From NCBI RefSeq assembly GCF_000725495.1, contig NZ_JNZD01000005.1:62001-126000 (forward strand): DNA of 64,000 nucleotides, given 5' to 3'. Position numbers and translations under genes: made by a program. Source of the DNA: Streptomyces aureus (lineage in GTDB: Bacteria > Actinomycetota > Actinomycetes > Streptomycetales > Streptomycetaceae). Below the pieces are notes generated by a model, which worked only from the letters and a program-made list of their open reading frames with translations, made no database searches and was not told the origin of the DNA. Each line of letters begins with the position of its first letter. Positions within the stretch are counted from its first letter, which is position 1. Positions 1-10,038 of this stretch are shown piece by piece.

Positions 1-1847
1 GCCGAGGCGATCACCCCGCCGGTGGTGCGCAGCGCGGTCAGCGCGGCGGCGGCCGGTTCGGCTCCGGACAGGGACTCCTCCCGCATCCGGTGCATGAGGA
101 AGATCCCGTAGTCGACGCCCAGGGCGACGAGGAACACGAAGGACAGCAGGCCGAGTCCGGGGTCGGTCCCCTCGAAGCCGAGCAGCGGGCCGAAGACGAG
201 ACCGCCGATGCCGAGGGCCGCTCCCCACACCGCGATGACGGCGGCGACGAGCAGCAGCGGTGCGACGAGCGAGCGCAGGAGCAGGATCAGGATCAGCAGC
301 ACGGAGACCAGCACGATCGGGACGACGACGAGCCGGTCGCGGGCGTCGGTGTCCTGGAGGTCGATCTGCTGGGCGCTGGGGCCGCCGACGTAGGACCCGT
401 CGAGGTCGGCGCGCAGGGCCTTGATCGTGGCGGTCTCGGCCGCCGACTGCGGGGCGCCGCGCGCGATGACGGAGAGCTCCGTCCAGCCCCCGCCGCTGCG
501 TCCGCGTTCGGCGCTCGCGACCCCGGCGTGCCCGCGTACGGCGGACAGGGTCGCCTCCGCCCGTCCGGTGGGCGTGATGACGGTGATGGGCTGGGTGCCC
601 CGCTCGGGGTAGGCGCGGGCGAGGGTCTCCAGCGCGGTGACCGAGTCGGGCCGGTGGGCGAAGGAGTCCTGCTGCTTGAGCGGTCCGGGCAGGTTCAGGG
701 TGCCGAGGGCCAGCGCCCCGAGGAGGGCGGCTCCGGCGGCCAGGACGACGAGGGGCCGGCGGCCGGCGGAGGACCCCATCGCGGCGAACAGGCCCCGCCG
801 CGAGGAGGGCTCGCTGCCGTACGCCGGGACGAGCGGCCAGAACACCCGGCGGCCGAGCAGGACGAGCACGGCGGGGAGCAGGGTCAGCATGGCGACGAGG
901 GCGCAGAGGACGCCGACGGTGCCGGTCGGACCCATGCCCCGGCTGCTGTTCAGGTCGGCGGCCAGCAGGCACAGGAGTCCCGCGGCGACGGTCCCGGAGG
1001 AGGCGAGGACGGCGGGCCCGCAGCCGCGCAGGGCCTCCCGCATGGCCTCGTAGGGGCGTTCCACGCGCCGCAGTTCCTCCCGGTAGCGGGAGATGATCAG
1101 CAGGGCGTAGTCGGTCCCGGCGCCGAAGACGAGGATCGTCATCACGCCCGTGCTCTGGCCGGAGACGGTGGTGCCGAACGCCTGGTGCAGTCCGTAGGTG
1201 ACGCCCATCGACAGATAGTCGGCGACACCCGCGACCGCGAGCGGGACGAGCCACAGCAGCGGACTGCGGTAGATGAGGATCAGCAGGACGGCGACGACGG
1301 CGACGGTGGTGTAGAGCAGCGGTCCGCCCAGCGAGTTGTAGACCTCGCCCGCGTCGGTGGCCAGGGCGCCGGGCCCGCCGACGACGACGCTCATCCCGTC
1401 GGTGGACCGGGCGACGTCCCGGACGTCGTTCACGAACGCGTCGCGCTTCTTCTCGTCGGTGCCGGGCGCGGTGCTGGCGAGGGGGTACATCAGGGTGGTG
1501 CCGTCGGCGGACGGGACGGCCCGGGGTGTGCCGGTGAGCGGATTGGCCCGGGTGATCGCGGCGATCTGGCGGGCCGCGGTGTCACGGTCGGCGGCGCCGA
1601 GGCCCCCGTCCCGGTGGTAGACGAGGACCAGTTCGGTGGCCTCGCCGCCGGGCAGCCGGTCCTCGATCTTCGCGACCCGGGTGGAGTCGGCGCTCGCGGG
1701 CAGATAGTCGACGGCCCGGTCGTGCTGCACGTCCGACAGCTTCGCCGCGAACGGGCCGACGACGGCCAGCAGTCCGATCCACAGCGCGAGCACCGCCCAC
1801 GGCACGGCCCGCCGCCGCGGGCGCGTTCTTGTCTCTCCGGCCCCCAT
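1..1847 (-). CDS. MMPL/RND-family membrane transporter (C-terminus beyond window)
   Basis: Proton-driven exporter of lipids or drugs in the cytoplasmic membrane. About 615 codons are visible; the 3' end lies beyond base 1. Read from the minus strand, the protein has a first membrane helix near residues 15-35, an extracytoplasmic loop to about 190, a bundle of helices carrying the MMPL signature GAGTDYALL near residue 242, a second loop, and a second bundle with the matching GVDYGIFLMHR near residue 578. That two-fold repeat is typical of the family. The ATG at 1847 is preceded by GGGAGG at a normal distance. The substrate is not readable. No regulator gene adjoins it inside the window, but a palindrome lies in its upstream region. 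The family call is firm, the substrate unknown. Confidence 0.9.
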   Translation of the reverse strand, partial: MGAGETRTRPRRRAVPWAVLALWIGLLAVVGPFAAKLSDVQHDRAVDYLPASADSTRVAKIEDRLPGGEATELVLVYHRDGGLGAADRDTAARQIAAITRANPLTGTPRAVPSADGTTLMYPLASTAPGTDEKKRDAFVNDVRDVARSTDGMSVVVGGPGALATDAGEVYNSLGGPLLYTTVAVVAVLLILIYRSPLLWLVPLAVAGVADYLSMGVTYGLHQAFGTTVSGQSTGVMTILVFGAGTDYALLIISRYREELRRVERPYEAMREALRGCGPAVLASSGTVAAGLLCLLAADLNSSRGMGPTGTVGVLCALVAMLTLLPAVLVLLGRRVFWPLVPAYGSEPSSRRGLFAAMGSSAGRRPLVVLAAGAALLGALALGTLNLPGPLKQQDSFAHRPDSVTALETLARAYPERGTQPITVITPTGRAEATLSAVRGHAGVASAERGRSGGGWTELSVIARGAPQSAAETATIKALRADLDGSYVGGPSAQQIDLQDTDARDRLVVVPIVLVSVLLILILLLRSLVAPLLLVAAVIAVWGAALGIGGLVFGPLLGFEGTDPGLGLLSFVFLVALGVDYGIFLMHRMREESLSGAEPAAAALTALRTTGGVIAS

Positions 1848-1972
1848 GGACAGGGCCTCCCTTCGGTCCGGATGTCTGGTTCCGCGTTCCAGACTTCCGT
1901 TCCGCGCCCCGCCTTTCGTCGCCCGCCGGAGCGAGCCGGGGCCTACTGCGGGGGGTGTCCCAAGGCGGGCGT

Positions 1973-1988
1973 TACTCCCCGGGGAGTA
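1973..1988. promoter_or_regulatory. 16-bp perfect palindrome upstream of the MMPL gene
   Basis: TACTCCCCGGGGAGTA lies about 125 bp upstream of the MMPL start, in the only intergenic space that can hold its promoter. The motif TACTGCGGGGG occurs twice around it, near 1944 and 1987. Exporter genes are often controlled by a dimeric repressor at such sites, but no cognate regulator is visible, so the operator role is inferred. Confidence 0.3.
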
Positions 1989-2003
1989 CTGCGGGGGTGC
2001 CCG

Positions 2004-2699
2004 CTACGAGGGTGTCCGGGCCGTGGCCAGCAGGCGGGTCACGTCGTCGGAGCAGATCGTCAGGGCCGCGCCCACGGTGGCCAGCGCGTCGCGTTCGGCG
2101 GGCGTGTAGGGGCCGTCCGCGAGGGCGATGCGGGCGCCCTGGAGGAGGATCGCCTCACGGCCGGTCGGTGCGAGGTGCGGGGCCAGCGGGTCCAGGGCCT
2201 CGTGGAGCTCTATGGCCAGGCTCGCTCCGCAGGGCTCGCCGAAGAAGCGGCCGGTGTCGGCGGCGAGGGCCTCGACGAGGGCGTTCAGCTGGTCCTCGGT
2301 GCAGTCGTCGAAGCCGGCCGAGCGGACGGTCGCGGCGGCGGTCTCCAGGGACGCCCGGGCGCAGCAGCCGCCCGCCGCGAGGACGGCGAGGGCGACGGTG
2401 TGGACGGCGTCGCGGAGCATCGCGGAGAAGCGGGTGGTGGTGGGGTGGTCCAGGACGTCGGCGCCGTAGTGGCTGCGGCAGGCCGCGCATTCGACGACGG
2501 GCCCGGTCTCGCCGCGCGGCAGGACCGGAACACCCAGAAGGGTGAAGCGGCGCCGGCCGGTCAGCCGCTGGTAGTTGCGGTCGCCGCCGCAGCCGGGGCA
2601 GAAGAACTCGCCGTCGCCGACGGTGCTCCACGCCGTACGGGTGCCCAGGATGCGGGGAACCTGAACTGCACGACCGTTTCGTCCCCATCCTGGCAGCAC
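2004..2699 (-). CDS. Zinc-ribbon TerB-like protein
   Basis: Predicted cytosolic protein of 231 residues. The N-terminal third has two CxxC pairs, CPGC in a GEFFCPGCGG context and CAAC before RSHYG, which would bind one zinc as a ribbon. The C-terminal part (roughly 140-231) is helical and resembles the TerB tellurite-resistance fold, with the pattern LADGPYTPAERDAL. The GTG at 2699 was chosen because GGAGG lies eight bases upstream; the frame stays open to a further start at 2756, which has no good ribosome site. It is transcribed on its own, downstream of leuA's terminator. The biochemical role of this subgroup is not established, and tellurite resistance should not be assumed. Confidence 0.8.
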   Translation of the reverse strand: MLPGWGRNGRAVQVPRILGTRTAWSTVGDGEFFCPGCGGDRNYQRLTGRRRFTLLGVPVLPRGETGPVVECAACRSHYGADVLDHPTTTRFSAMLRDAVHTVALAVLAAGGCCARASLETAAATVRSAGFDDCTEDQLNALVEALAADTGRFFGEPCGASLAIELHEALDPLAPHLAPTGREAILLQGARIALADGPYTPAERDALATVGAALTICSDDVTRLLATARTPS

Positions 2700-2828
2700 G
2701 TCGCACACCTCCGTAACCACGCGGCAACATCGCCGCGCTGGCGTGATGTTAGCCACATTGTCGAGGTGTCGTCAGTACCTGGGACGAGACCTGCTTGTTA
2801 CCTGCACACGGATTGGCCGGGACACGAC

Positions 2829-2864
2829 CCGGCCCCGCCCGCCTCGAAAGGCGGACGGGGCCGG
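2829..2864 (-). terminator. leuA transcription terminator
   Basis: A 15-bp stem with one mismatch and the loop TCGAAA lies just past the leuA stop codon, in the space before the TerB-like gene. It is very GC-rich with no clear T tract, as usual in Streptomyces. Confidence 0.75.
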
Positions 2865-2884
2865 AAAGACGCAGGTGGGCGCGG

Positions 2885-4764
<1,880 letters not shown>

Positions 4765-4774
4765 GATGCTCCGC

Positions 4775-4780
4775 AGCCTA
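4775..4780 (-). promoter_or_regulatory. -10 element of the leuA promoter
   Basis: TAGGCT on the minus strand matches the streptomycete HrdB -10 form TAGRNT. It is placed so that transcription begins at or just before the leader-peptide ATG. No convincing -35 element was seen. Confidence 0.5.
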
Positions 4781-4911
4781 GCCGAGCCGCGCTCCGTGCG
4801 GAGGGCTGTATCAGTATGCGGGATCGCACCCCCCGAAAGGGACAAAAAGTGCGCCATACCACTTCCGGGCGGAATCCTCGGCTCCTTATCCCCCCATTTC
4901 ACCAATCATGG

Positions 4912-4945
4912 TTGCACGTAGTGACATCGACGTCACTCAGTGCAA
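4912..4945. promoter_or_regulatory. 34-bp inverted repeat before the M4 protease gene
   Basis: Nested perfect arms, TTGCAC...GTGCAA outside and AGTGAC...GTCACT inside, are separated by two-base interruptions and a six-base centre. It ends 11 bases before the protease ATG and overlaps the probable ribosome-binding region (AAGGG), so it could be a repressor operator or an RNA hairpin hiding the start. It also lies upstream of the divergent leuA promoter. Confidence 0.5.
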
Positions 4946-4956
4946 GGGTGCCGGGC

Positions 4957-6012
4957 ATGAAGACCAACGGGGGCTTCGAGCCCGTCCACTGCACCATCGT
5001 TCCGCCCCACGTCCTCGACCGGATCGCCCGGCACGAGGACCCCGCGCTCTCCGGTCCCGCGCGCCAGACCCTGGAGCGCGACGCGTACGAGCGCACCCAC
5101 CGCCGGCTGACCACCGTCGTCGCCGCGCCCACGGGGACCGGCGACCCCGCGCCGCACCGCACGATCTACGACGCCCGTCACCACCAGGACCTGCCCGGCC
5201 GGAAGGTCCGCGGAGAGGGCGACAAGCCGGGCAAGGACGCCACCGTCAACCGCGCGTACACCGGCCTCGGCGCGACCTTCGACCTCTATCTGAAGGCCTA
5301 CGGACGCACCTCGATCAACGGCGACGGCCTGCCTCTGGACGCGACCGTGCACTACGACACGCACTACAACAACGCCTTCTGGAACGGCGAGCAGATGGTG
5401 TTCGGCGACGGCGACGGCGAGATCTTCCTCGACTTCACCATCCCGGTCGACGTCATCGGCCACGAACTGACCCACGGCGTCACCCAGTACACGGCGAACC
5501 TCACCTACTTCGGCCAGCCGGGCGCCCTGAACGAGTCGATGTCGGACGTCTTCGGCTCGCTGATCAAGCAGTACGCGCTCGGCCAGACCGCCGGCGAGGC
5601 CGACTGGCTGATCGGCGCCGGGCTGCTCGCCCCGCGGGTGACCGGCACCGCCCTGCGCTCCATGAAGGCGCCCGGCACCGCGTACGACGACGACGTGCTC
5701 GGCAAGGACCCGCAGCCCGGGACCATGGACGGCTACGTCCGCACCGGCCGGGACAACGGCGGGGTCCACATCAACTCCGGCATCCCCAACCACGCCTTCT
5801 ACCTCGTCGCCCAGGCGCTCGGCGGTCACGCGTGGGAGCGGGCCGGGCAGATCTGGTACGACGTGCTGACGGGCGGGGAACTGCCGCAGCAGGCCCTGTT
5901 CTCCGACTTCGCGCGGCTCACGCTCGCCGCGGCGCGGACCCGGTACAACGAGGGGGAGGAACTTCAGGCCGTGACGAAGGCCTGGGAAGAGGTCGGAGTG
6001 ACGTCCGACTGA
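4957..6012 (+). CDS. Protealysin-like M4 zinc metalloprotease
   Basis: Neutral thermolysin-family protease, 351 residues. The N-terminus holds the short protealysin-type propeptide motif CTIVPPHVL at residues 9-17, and there is no signal peptide. The HELTH zinc motif is at about 169-173, the third-ligand motif NESMSD near 191, and the catalytic-His region HINSGIPNH near 269. Protealysin-type enzymes usually lack a classical secretion signal and mature by removing this short propeptide. The ATG at 4957 is the one that places the propeptide correctly; frames upstream are open but meaningless. The next gene, 32 bases downstream, encodes an emfourin-type inhibitor, as seen beside other protealysin-like enzymes. 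The family call is strong; the substrate and location are unknown. Confidence 0.93.
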   Translation: MKTNGGFEPVHCTIVPPHVLDRIARHEDPALSGPARQTLERDAYERTHRRLTTVVAAPTGTGDPAPHRTIYDARHHQDLPGRKVRGEGDKPGKDATVNRAYTGLGATFDLYLKAYGRTSINGDGLPLDATVHYDTHYNNAFWNGEQMVFGDGDGEIFLDFTIPVDVIGHELTHGVTQYTANLTYFGQPGALNESMSDVFGSLIKQYALGQTAGEADWLIGAGLLAPRVTGTALRSMKAPGTAYDDDVLGKDPQPGTMDGYVRTGRDNGGVHINSGIPNHAFYLVAQALGGHAWERAGQIWYDVLTGGELPQQALFSDFARLTLAAARTRYNEGEELQAVTKAWEEVGVTSD

Positions 6013-6044
6013 CCCGGGCACCCGAGTCGTACGAGAGGGGACCC

Positions 6045-6311
6045 ATGCGGATCGAGGTACGGCGTACGGGCGGGTTCGCGGGCATCGAGCGCCGTGCCGA
6101 GGTGGACACCTCGGCACGGCCCGACGCGGCCGAGTGGCACGCCCTGGCCGAACGGGTGCTCGCCACCGAAGGAGACACCCACCCGGCCGGTGTCCCGGAC
6201 GGCTTCCACTACGAGATCACGGTGGACGGCACGACGGTCCGCGCGGCCGACCCGCACCTCACCGACGCCCAGCGCGAACTGGTCTCCCGCGTGCTGAAGG
6301 AGGGGGCCTGA
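6045..6311 (+). CDS. Emfourin-type inhibitor of M4 protease
   Basis: Small cytosolic protein of 88 residues. It opens with the pattern IEVRRTGGFAGI, followed by a helical segment and the strand FHYEITVDG near residues 61-69. This matches the emfourin family as I know it, a group of slow tight-binding inhibitors encoded next to protealysin-like M4 proteases. The ATG at 6045 has GAGAGGGG upstream. It follows the protease gene after a gap of 32 bases, so the two are almost certainly co-transcribed and the inhibitor probably protects the cell or limits the protease. The link is family knowledge plus context; inhibition itself cannot be seen in the sequence. Confidence 0.82.
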   Translation: MRIEVRRTGGFAGIERRAEVDTSARPDAAEWHALAERVLATEGDTHPAGVPDGFHYEITVDGTTVRAADPHLTDAQRELVSRVLKEGA

Positions 6312-6379
6312 GGGCCTGCCCCGGCGCGGGTTCACGCGGAACCGTTGACTTCCGTTACCGCAGGTACGGATGATCGCGC

Positions 6380-7684
6380 ATGGCGACGAACCCACTCCCG
6401 CAGTTCCCCTCCGGCTTCCTCTGGGGCGTGTCCACCTCGGCCCACCAGATCGAGGGGGCCGTCGATCTGCGCGGCCCCTCGGTGTGGGACGCCTTCACGG
6501 CCGTGCCCGGGCACGTCAAGGACGGTTCCACGGCGGCGGTGGCCTGCGACCACTACCACCGCTACCCCGAGGACGTGGCACTCCTGAAGGACCTCGGGGT
6601 GGACGCTTACCGCTTCTCGGTCTCCTGGCCCCGGGTGAACTCCCCCGGCGGCCTCGACTTCTACGACCGCCTGGTCGACGCGCTGTGCGCGGCCGGCGTC
6701 CGGCCCGTGCCGACCCTCTTCCACTGGGACCTGCCGGCCGAGCTGGACTGGGCGGACCGGGACACCGCCGAGCGGTTCGCCGCGTACACCTCGGTCGTCG
6801 CGGAACGCCTCGGCGACCGGGTCAAGAAGTGGATCACCCTCAACGAGCCCGCCGAGCACACCCTGCTCGGGCACGCGCTCGGCGCGCACGCCCCCGGGAA
6901 GCAGCTCCTGTTCGACGCCCTGCCGGTGGCCCACCACCAGCTCCTCGCCCACGGTCTGGCCGTACGGGCGCTGCGCGCGGCCGGGGCCGACGACATCGGG
7001 ATAGCCAACTCCCACGGACCGACCTGGGCCGCCTCGGAGCGCACCGAGGACGTGGAGGCGGCCGACTTCTACGACCTCCTGCTCAACCGGCTCTTCGCCG
7101 ACCCCGTCCTGCTGGGCCGCTACCCCGACGGCATCGCGGAGCTGATGCCCGGTGACGTCGAGGCGGACCTGAAGATCATCGGCGAGCCGGTCGACTGGTA
7201 CGGGATCAACTACTACCAGCCGACCGGCGTGGGCGCCCCCGAGGGCGCGGAGATCGAGTTCGGCGGACTGACCCTGCCCGCCGAACTGCCCTTCACCGTC
7301 AAGGAGCTGGAGGGCTACCCGAGAACCGACTTCGGCTGGGCGGTGGTGCCCGAGGGGCTCACCGAGCTGCTCACCGGCTTCCGCGAGCGCTACGGCGACC
7401 GGCTCCCGCCCGTCGTCATCACCGAGAACGGCTGCAGTTACGAAGGCGTCGACGACCAGGAGCGGATCGCCTTCCTCGACGGTCACGTCCGGGCCCTGCA
7501 CCGGGCGCTGGAACAGGGTGTCGACGTCCGCGGCTACTTCGTCTGGTCGCTGATGGACAACTTCGAGTGGGCGGAGGGCTACCAGCGCCGCTTCGGTCTC
7601 GTGCACGTCGACTACGAGACCCTGGAGCGGACCCCGAAGGCCTCCTACGCCTGGCTGCGGGACGCCCTGCGGGCGCAGAGATGA
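6380..7684 (+). CDS. GH1 beta-glucosidase
   Basis: Retaining glycoside hydrolase of family 1, 434 residues, cytosolic (no signal peptide). The N-terminal signature FPSGFLWGVSTSAHQIEGA, the acid/base TLNEP near residue 154-157 and the nucleophile ITENG near 346-350 are all present, as is the late WSLMDNFEWAEGY aglycone loop. It would release glucose or related sugars from imported beta-linked oligosaccharides. The stop codon overlaps the ATG of a sugar-type MFS carrier, so uptake and hydrolysis are likely coupled. No LacI-type regulator or obvious CebR site adjoins. Exact substrate (cellobiose, aryl glucoside or other) cannot be told. Confidence 0.95.
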   Translation: MATNPLPQFPSGFLWGVSTSAHQIEGAVDLRGPSVWDAFTAVPGHVKDGSTAAVACDHYHRYPEDVALLKDLGVDAYRFSVSWPRVNSPGGLDFYDRLVDALCAAGVRPVPTLFHWDLPAELDWADRDTAERFAAYTSVVAERLGDRVKKWITLNEPAEHTLLGHALGAHAPGKQLLFDALPVAHHQLLAHGLAVRALRAAGADDIGIANSHGPTWAASERTEDVEAADFYDLLLNRLFADPVLLGRYPDGIAELMPGDVEADLKIIGEPVDWYGINYYQPTGVGAPEGAEIEFGGLTLPAELPFTVKELEGYPRTDFGWAVVPEGLTELLTGFRERYGDRLPPVVITENGCSYEGVDDQERIAFLDGHVRALHRALEQGVDVRGYFVWSLMDNFEWAEGYQRRFGLVHVDYETLERTPKASYAWLRDALRAQR

Positions 7685-8943
7685 CCGCCGCCGACGCCGC
7701 CCCGCCCGTCTCGGCGCTCGCCGAGCCCGTCGAGCGGGTCGGCCGGGGCTGGACCTCCGCGCTCTCGCTCGCCAACGGGGCGATCTGGGTGGGCTGGTAC
7801 GGCCCGCTCCAGATCCTGCTCGCCTCCCAGGCGGAGGACTTCGCGCCCGGCTCCGGCATGTCCAAGGAGACGATGCTGGCCTGGGTGACGGGCGCGGGCG
7901 CGGTCGTCTCGCTCGTCGCCAACCCGCTCTTCGGCGCGCTGTCCGACCGGACGACCGCGCGGTGGGGCCGGCGCACGCCGTGGATCGTGGCCGGAGCGGC
8001 CGGCGGGGCGCTGTCCCTGCTGCTCCTCGCGGGCGCGGGCGGGGTGTGGACGATGGCGGCGGGCTGGTGCCTGGTCCAGCTGACCCTGAACGCCGCGTTC
8101 GCCGCCGTCACCGCGGCCGTCCCCGACCGGGTGCCGCGGCTCCAGCGCGGCAGCGTGGGCGGCTGGCTGGGCGCGGCGCAGATCCTCGGCGTGGTGGGCG
8201 GCACCGGGCTCGCGACGGCGGCCGGGGGCACCGGCGGCGGGTACGCGGCCTGCGCGGTGTTCACCCTCGTGGGAGTCCTGCCGTACGTCCTGCGCCATGA
8301 GGACCTGCGGCTTCCGGTGTCCGCCCGGCCGCCCTGGTCGGGGCGGGAATTCCTCACCTCCTTCCGGCTGAGTCCGCGCGAGCACCCCGACCTCGCCTGG
8401 GCCTGGCTGACCCGCTTCCTGATCAACCTCAGCAACGCCCTGGTGCTGCTGTACCTGCTCTACTACCTGCGGGACCGGCTGCGTCTCGACGACCCCGAGC
8501 AGGGTGTCCTCGTCCTCACCGCGGTGAACGGGATCACGCTGCTGGCCACCGTCGTGGTGGGCGGGATCTGGTCGGACCGGCTGGGGCGGCGCAAGCCGTT
8601 CGTCATCTGGTCCGGCGTCCTGATGGCGGTGGCCACGGCGGGCCTGGCCTGCTGGCAGACCTGGCCCGGCGCGATCGCCGCCGCGGCCGTCCTCGGCATC
8701 GGCTTCGGCGTCTTCACCTCCGTCGACTTCGCCCTGATGACCGACGTCCTGCCGACGGCCCTCGACCGCGGGAAGGACCTCGGCGTCATCAACATCGCCA
8801 ACGCCCTCCCCCAGGTCGCGGCCCCCGTCCTGGCGGCCCCGGTCGTCACCTACCTGGGCGGCTACCGGGTCCTGTACCTGCTCGCCGCGGTGATCGGTCT
8901 GGCCGGGGCACTCCTGGTGGTGCGGATCAGGGGAGTGGACTGA
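7681..8943 (+). CDS. MFS sugar-type transporter
   Basis: Twelve-helix major facilitator carrier, 420 residues. The loop after helix 2-3 reads LSDRTTARWGRRTPWI, the RxGRRxPW pattern typical of sugar symporters of the GPH/sucrose-carrier type, and its counterpart IWSDRLGRRKPFVIW follows in the second half. The ATG at 7681 overlaps the stop of the GH1 gene (ATGA), which fixes the start and indicates translational coupling. Together the pair would import a glucoside and hydrolyse it inside. The gene is closed by a strong hairpin terminator. The carrier class is firm; substrate is inferred from the neighbour. Confidence 0.9.
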   Translation: MTAADAAPPVSALAEPVERVGRGWTSALSLANGAIWVGWYGPLQILLASQAEDFAPGSGMSKETMLAWVTGAGAVVSLVANPLFGALSDRTTARWGRRTPWIVAGAAGGALSLLLLAGAGGVWTMAAGWCLVQLTLNAAFAAVTAAVPDRVPRLQRGSVGGWLGAAQILGVVGGTGLATAAGGTGGGYAACAVFTLVGVLPYVLRHEDLRLPVSARPPWSGREFLTSFRLSPREHPDLAWAWLTRFLINLSNALVLLYLLYYLRDRLRLDDPEQGVLVLTAVNGITLLATVVVGGIWSDRLGRRKPFVIWSGVLMAVATAGLACWQTWPGAIAAAAVLGIGFGVFTSVDFALMTDVLPTALDRGKDLGVINIANALPQVAAPVLAAPVVTYLGGYRVLYLLAAVIGLAGALLVVRIRGVD

Positions 8944-8953
8944 GCGGACGGCC

Positions 8954-8995
8954 CTCCCGGGCGCCGGACCACCGGCGGCCTCCGGCGCCCGGGAG
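8954..8995 (+). terminator. Terminator of the GH1-MFS operon
   Basis: A perfect 15-bp GC-rich stem (8954-8968 with 8981-8995) and a 12-base loop begin ten bases after the MFS stop codon. Confidence 0.8.
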
Positions 8996-9270
8996 CCAAC
9001 TTCGGCCACTTTTCACGACCGTTGAAGGAAAGGGCTCCCTTCCCTTGCAATCGTGAGGCGCCCGCGCCTCAATGGAGCCGCACATTCCGACGGACCGTCG
9101 GTCACGCCTCCGCACGGCGTCCCGCACCCCCACGAGCGGACGGTCCGCGTACACGTCTCCCCGCACCCTCACCGGCACAGAGGTGAGAAGCCCGTGTGCC
9201 CGGACCCGGGCCCACTGCTCCGTCCCGACCATCCCCACATGGCAATTCCCCCACCAGGGAAGGGATTTCG
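8996..9270. other. Non-coding stretch before the small exported protein
   Basis: Together with the preceding terminator this makes a 327-base gap. It holds a short interrupted repeat near 9026-9042 (GGAAAGGG, CTC, CCTTCC) and a GACGGACCGTC palindrome near 9089. I see no gene; open frames here have no streptomycete codon bias. It probably holds the promoter of the gene at 9271. Confidence 0.5.
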
Positions 9271-9747
9271 ATGAGAGGCACGCGACTCGCAACACTGTCG
9301 GCGTTAGCCGCCGGCACTCTCGCCGCGACCGGACTGGCCTTCGCGCCGGCCGCCGCGGCGGTCACTCCCCAGACCGCCACCGTCACCGCGACCTGCACCA
9401 TCGGCGGCGGCGGTGCGGCCACGCTCACGGCCACGCAGGACGGCACGGCCGCGACCGTCACCCTCAGCTCCACCGCCATCACGGCCCCGATCCCGATCGC
9501 CGCGAACTCGGTCACCTCGACCCTGTCCATGGTGAACGCGAACGGCGGGACCACGGCCTTCAGCGGCAGGAAGAACCCCGCGATGGCCACCGGCAGCGGG
9601 GTCTCGGTCGGCCCCCTCGACGGCACCGTCGCCTCCGGCGACAGCCTGGAGTTCTACGGCGGCTCCCTGAAGATGACCATCTTCGGCATCACGATCACCT
9701 GTACGGCGGACGCGCCGCAGTCCCCGGGCCCGTTCGTCTTCGACTGA
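9271..9747 (+). CDS. Small exported protein with a TTA codon
   Basis: A 158-residue protein with a typical Sec signal peptide (residues 1 to about 29, ending in AAAA) and a mature part rich in Ala, Thr, Gly and Val, probably all beta strand. Two Cys residues remain, near residue 41 and near the C-terminus, which could form a disulfide. Codon 12 (9304-9306) is TTA, inside the signal peptide, so full expression should need the bldA tRNA. GGGAAGGGA precedes the ATG. It is followed by a terminator and then by a larger exported protein with a WxL-like domain and a WxLIP-like protein, so I place it in the same surface system. I recognise no domain in it by itself. Confidence 0.8.
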   Translation: MRGTRLATLSALAAGTLAATGLAFAPAAAAVTPQTATVTATCTIGGGGAATLTATQDGTAATVTLSSTAITAPIPIAANSVTSTLSMVNANGGTTAFSGRKNPAMATGSGVSVGPLDGTVASGDSLEFYGGSLKMTIFGITITCTADAPQSPGPFVFD

Positions 9748-9770
9748 ACCGCCGCGCCCTGACGTGAGGA

Positions 9771-9805
9771 GGGCCGGTGCCGCCCGCGCGCAGCGGCACC
9801 GGCCC
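9771..9805 (+). terminator. Terminator after the small exported gene
   Basis: A perfect 13-bp stem (9771-9783 with 9793-9805) and a nine-base loop begin 24 bases after the stop codon at 9747. It suggests that the gene at 10039 has its own promoter. Confidence 0.75.
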
Positions 9806-9915
9806 GACACCCCGCGGCCTCCCCGGGCCCCCTCCGGACCTCTCCGGGCTTCCCCGGGCCTCCGGCACGACGACGCTTCCGCCGCGTGCGGCCCGGCCGC
9901 CGACCATGACAGAAC

Positions 9916-9930
9916 CTGATGGGCCATCAG
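9916..9930. promoter_or_regulatory. Palindrome upstream of the WxL-like gene
   Basis: CTGATGG-G-CCATCAG is a perfect inverted repeat about 110 bases before the start at 10039. A TTGACT (9960-9965) follows and could be a -35 element. An operator role is inferred from position only. Confidence 0.35.
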
Positions 9931-10038
9931 TCAGTGCGCCGGGACTCCATTGACTTCTCACACGACCGGCACATCAATGTCCCCCTGGCGGCGCAGACGA
10001 GCCGCTGCGCCCGCATCCCTCAGGAGGGGGCACCAACC

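Noticed and set aside
2004..2699. Tellurite resistance determinant
   Set aside because: TerB likeness alone does not imply resistance; no terC, terD or related genes are nearby.
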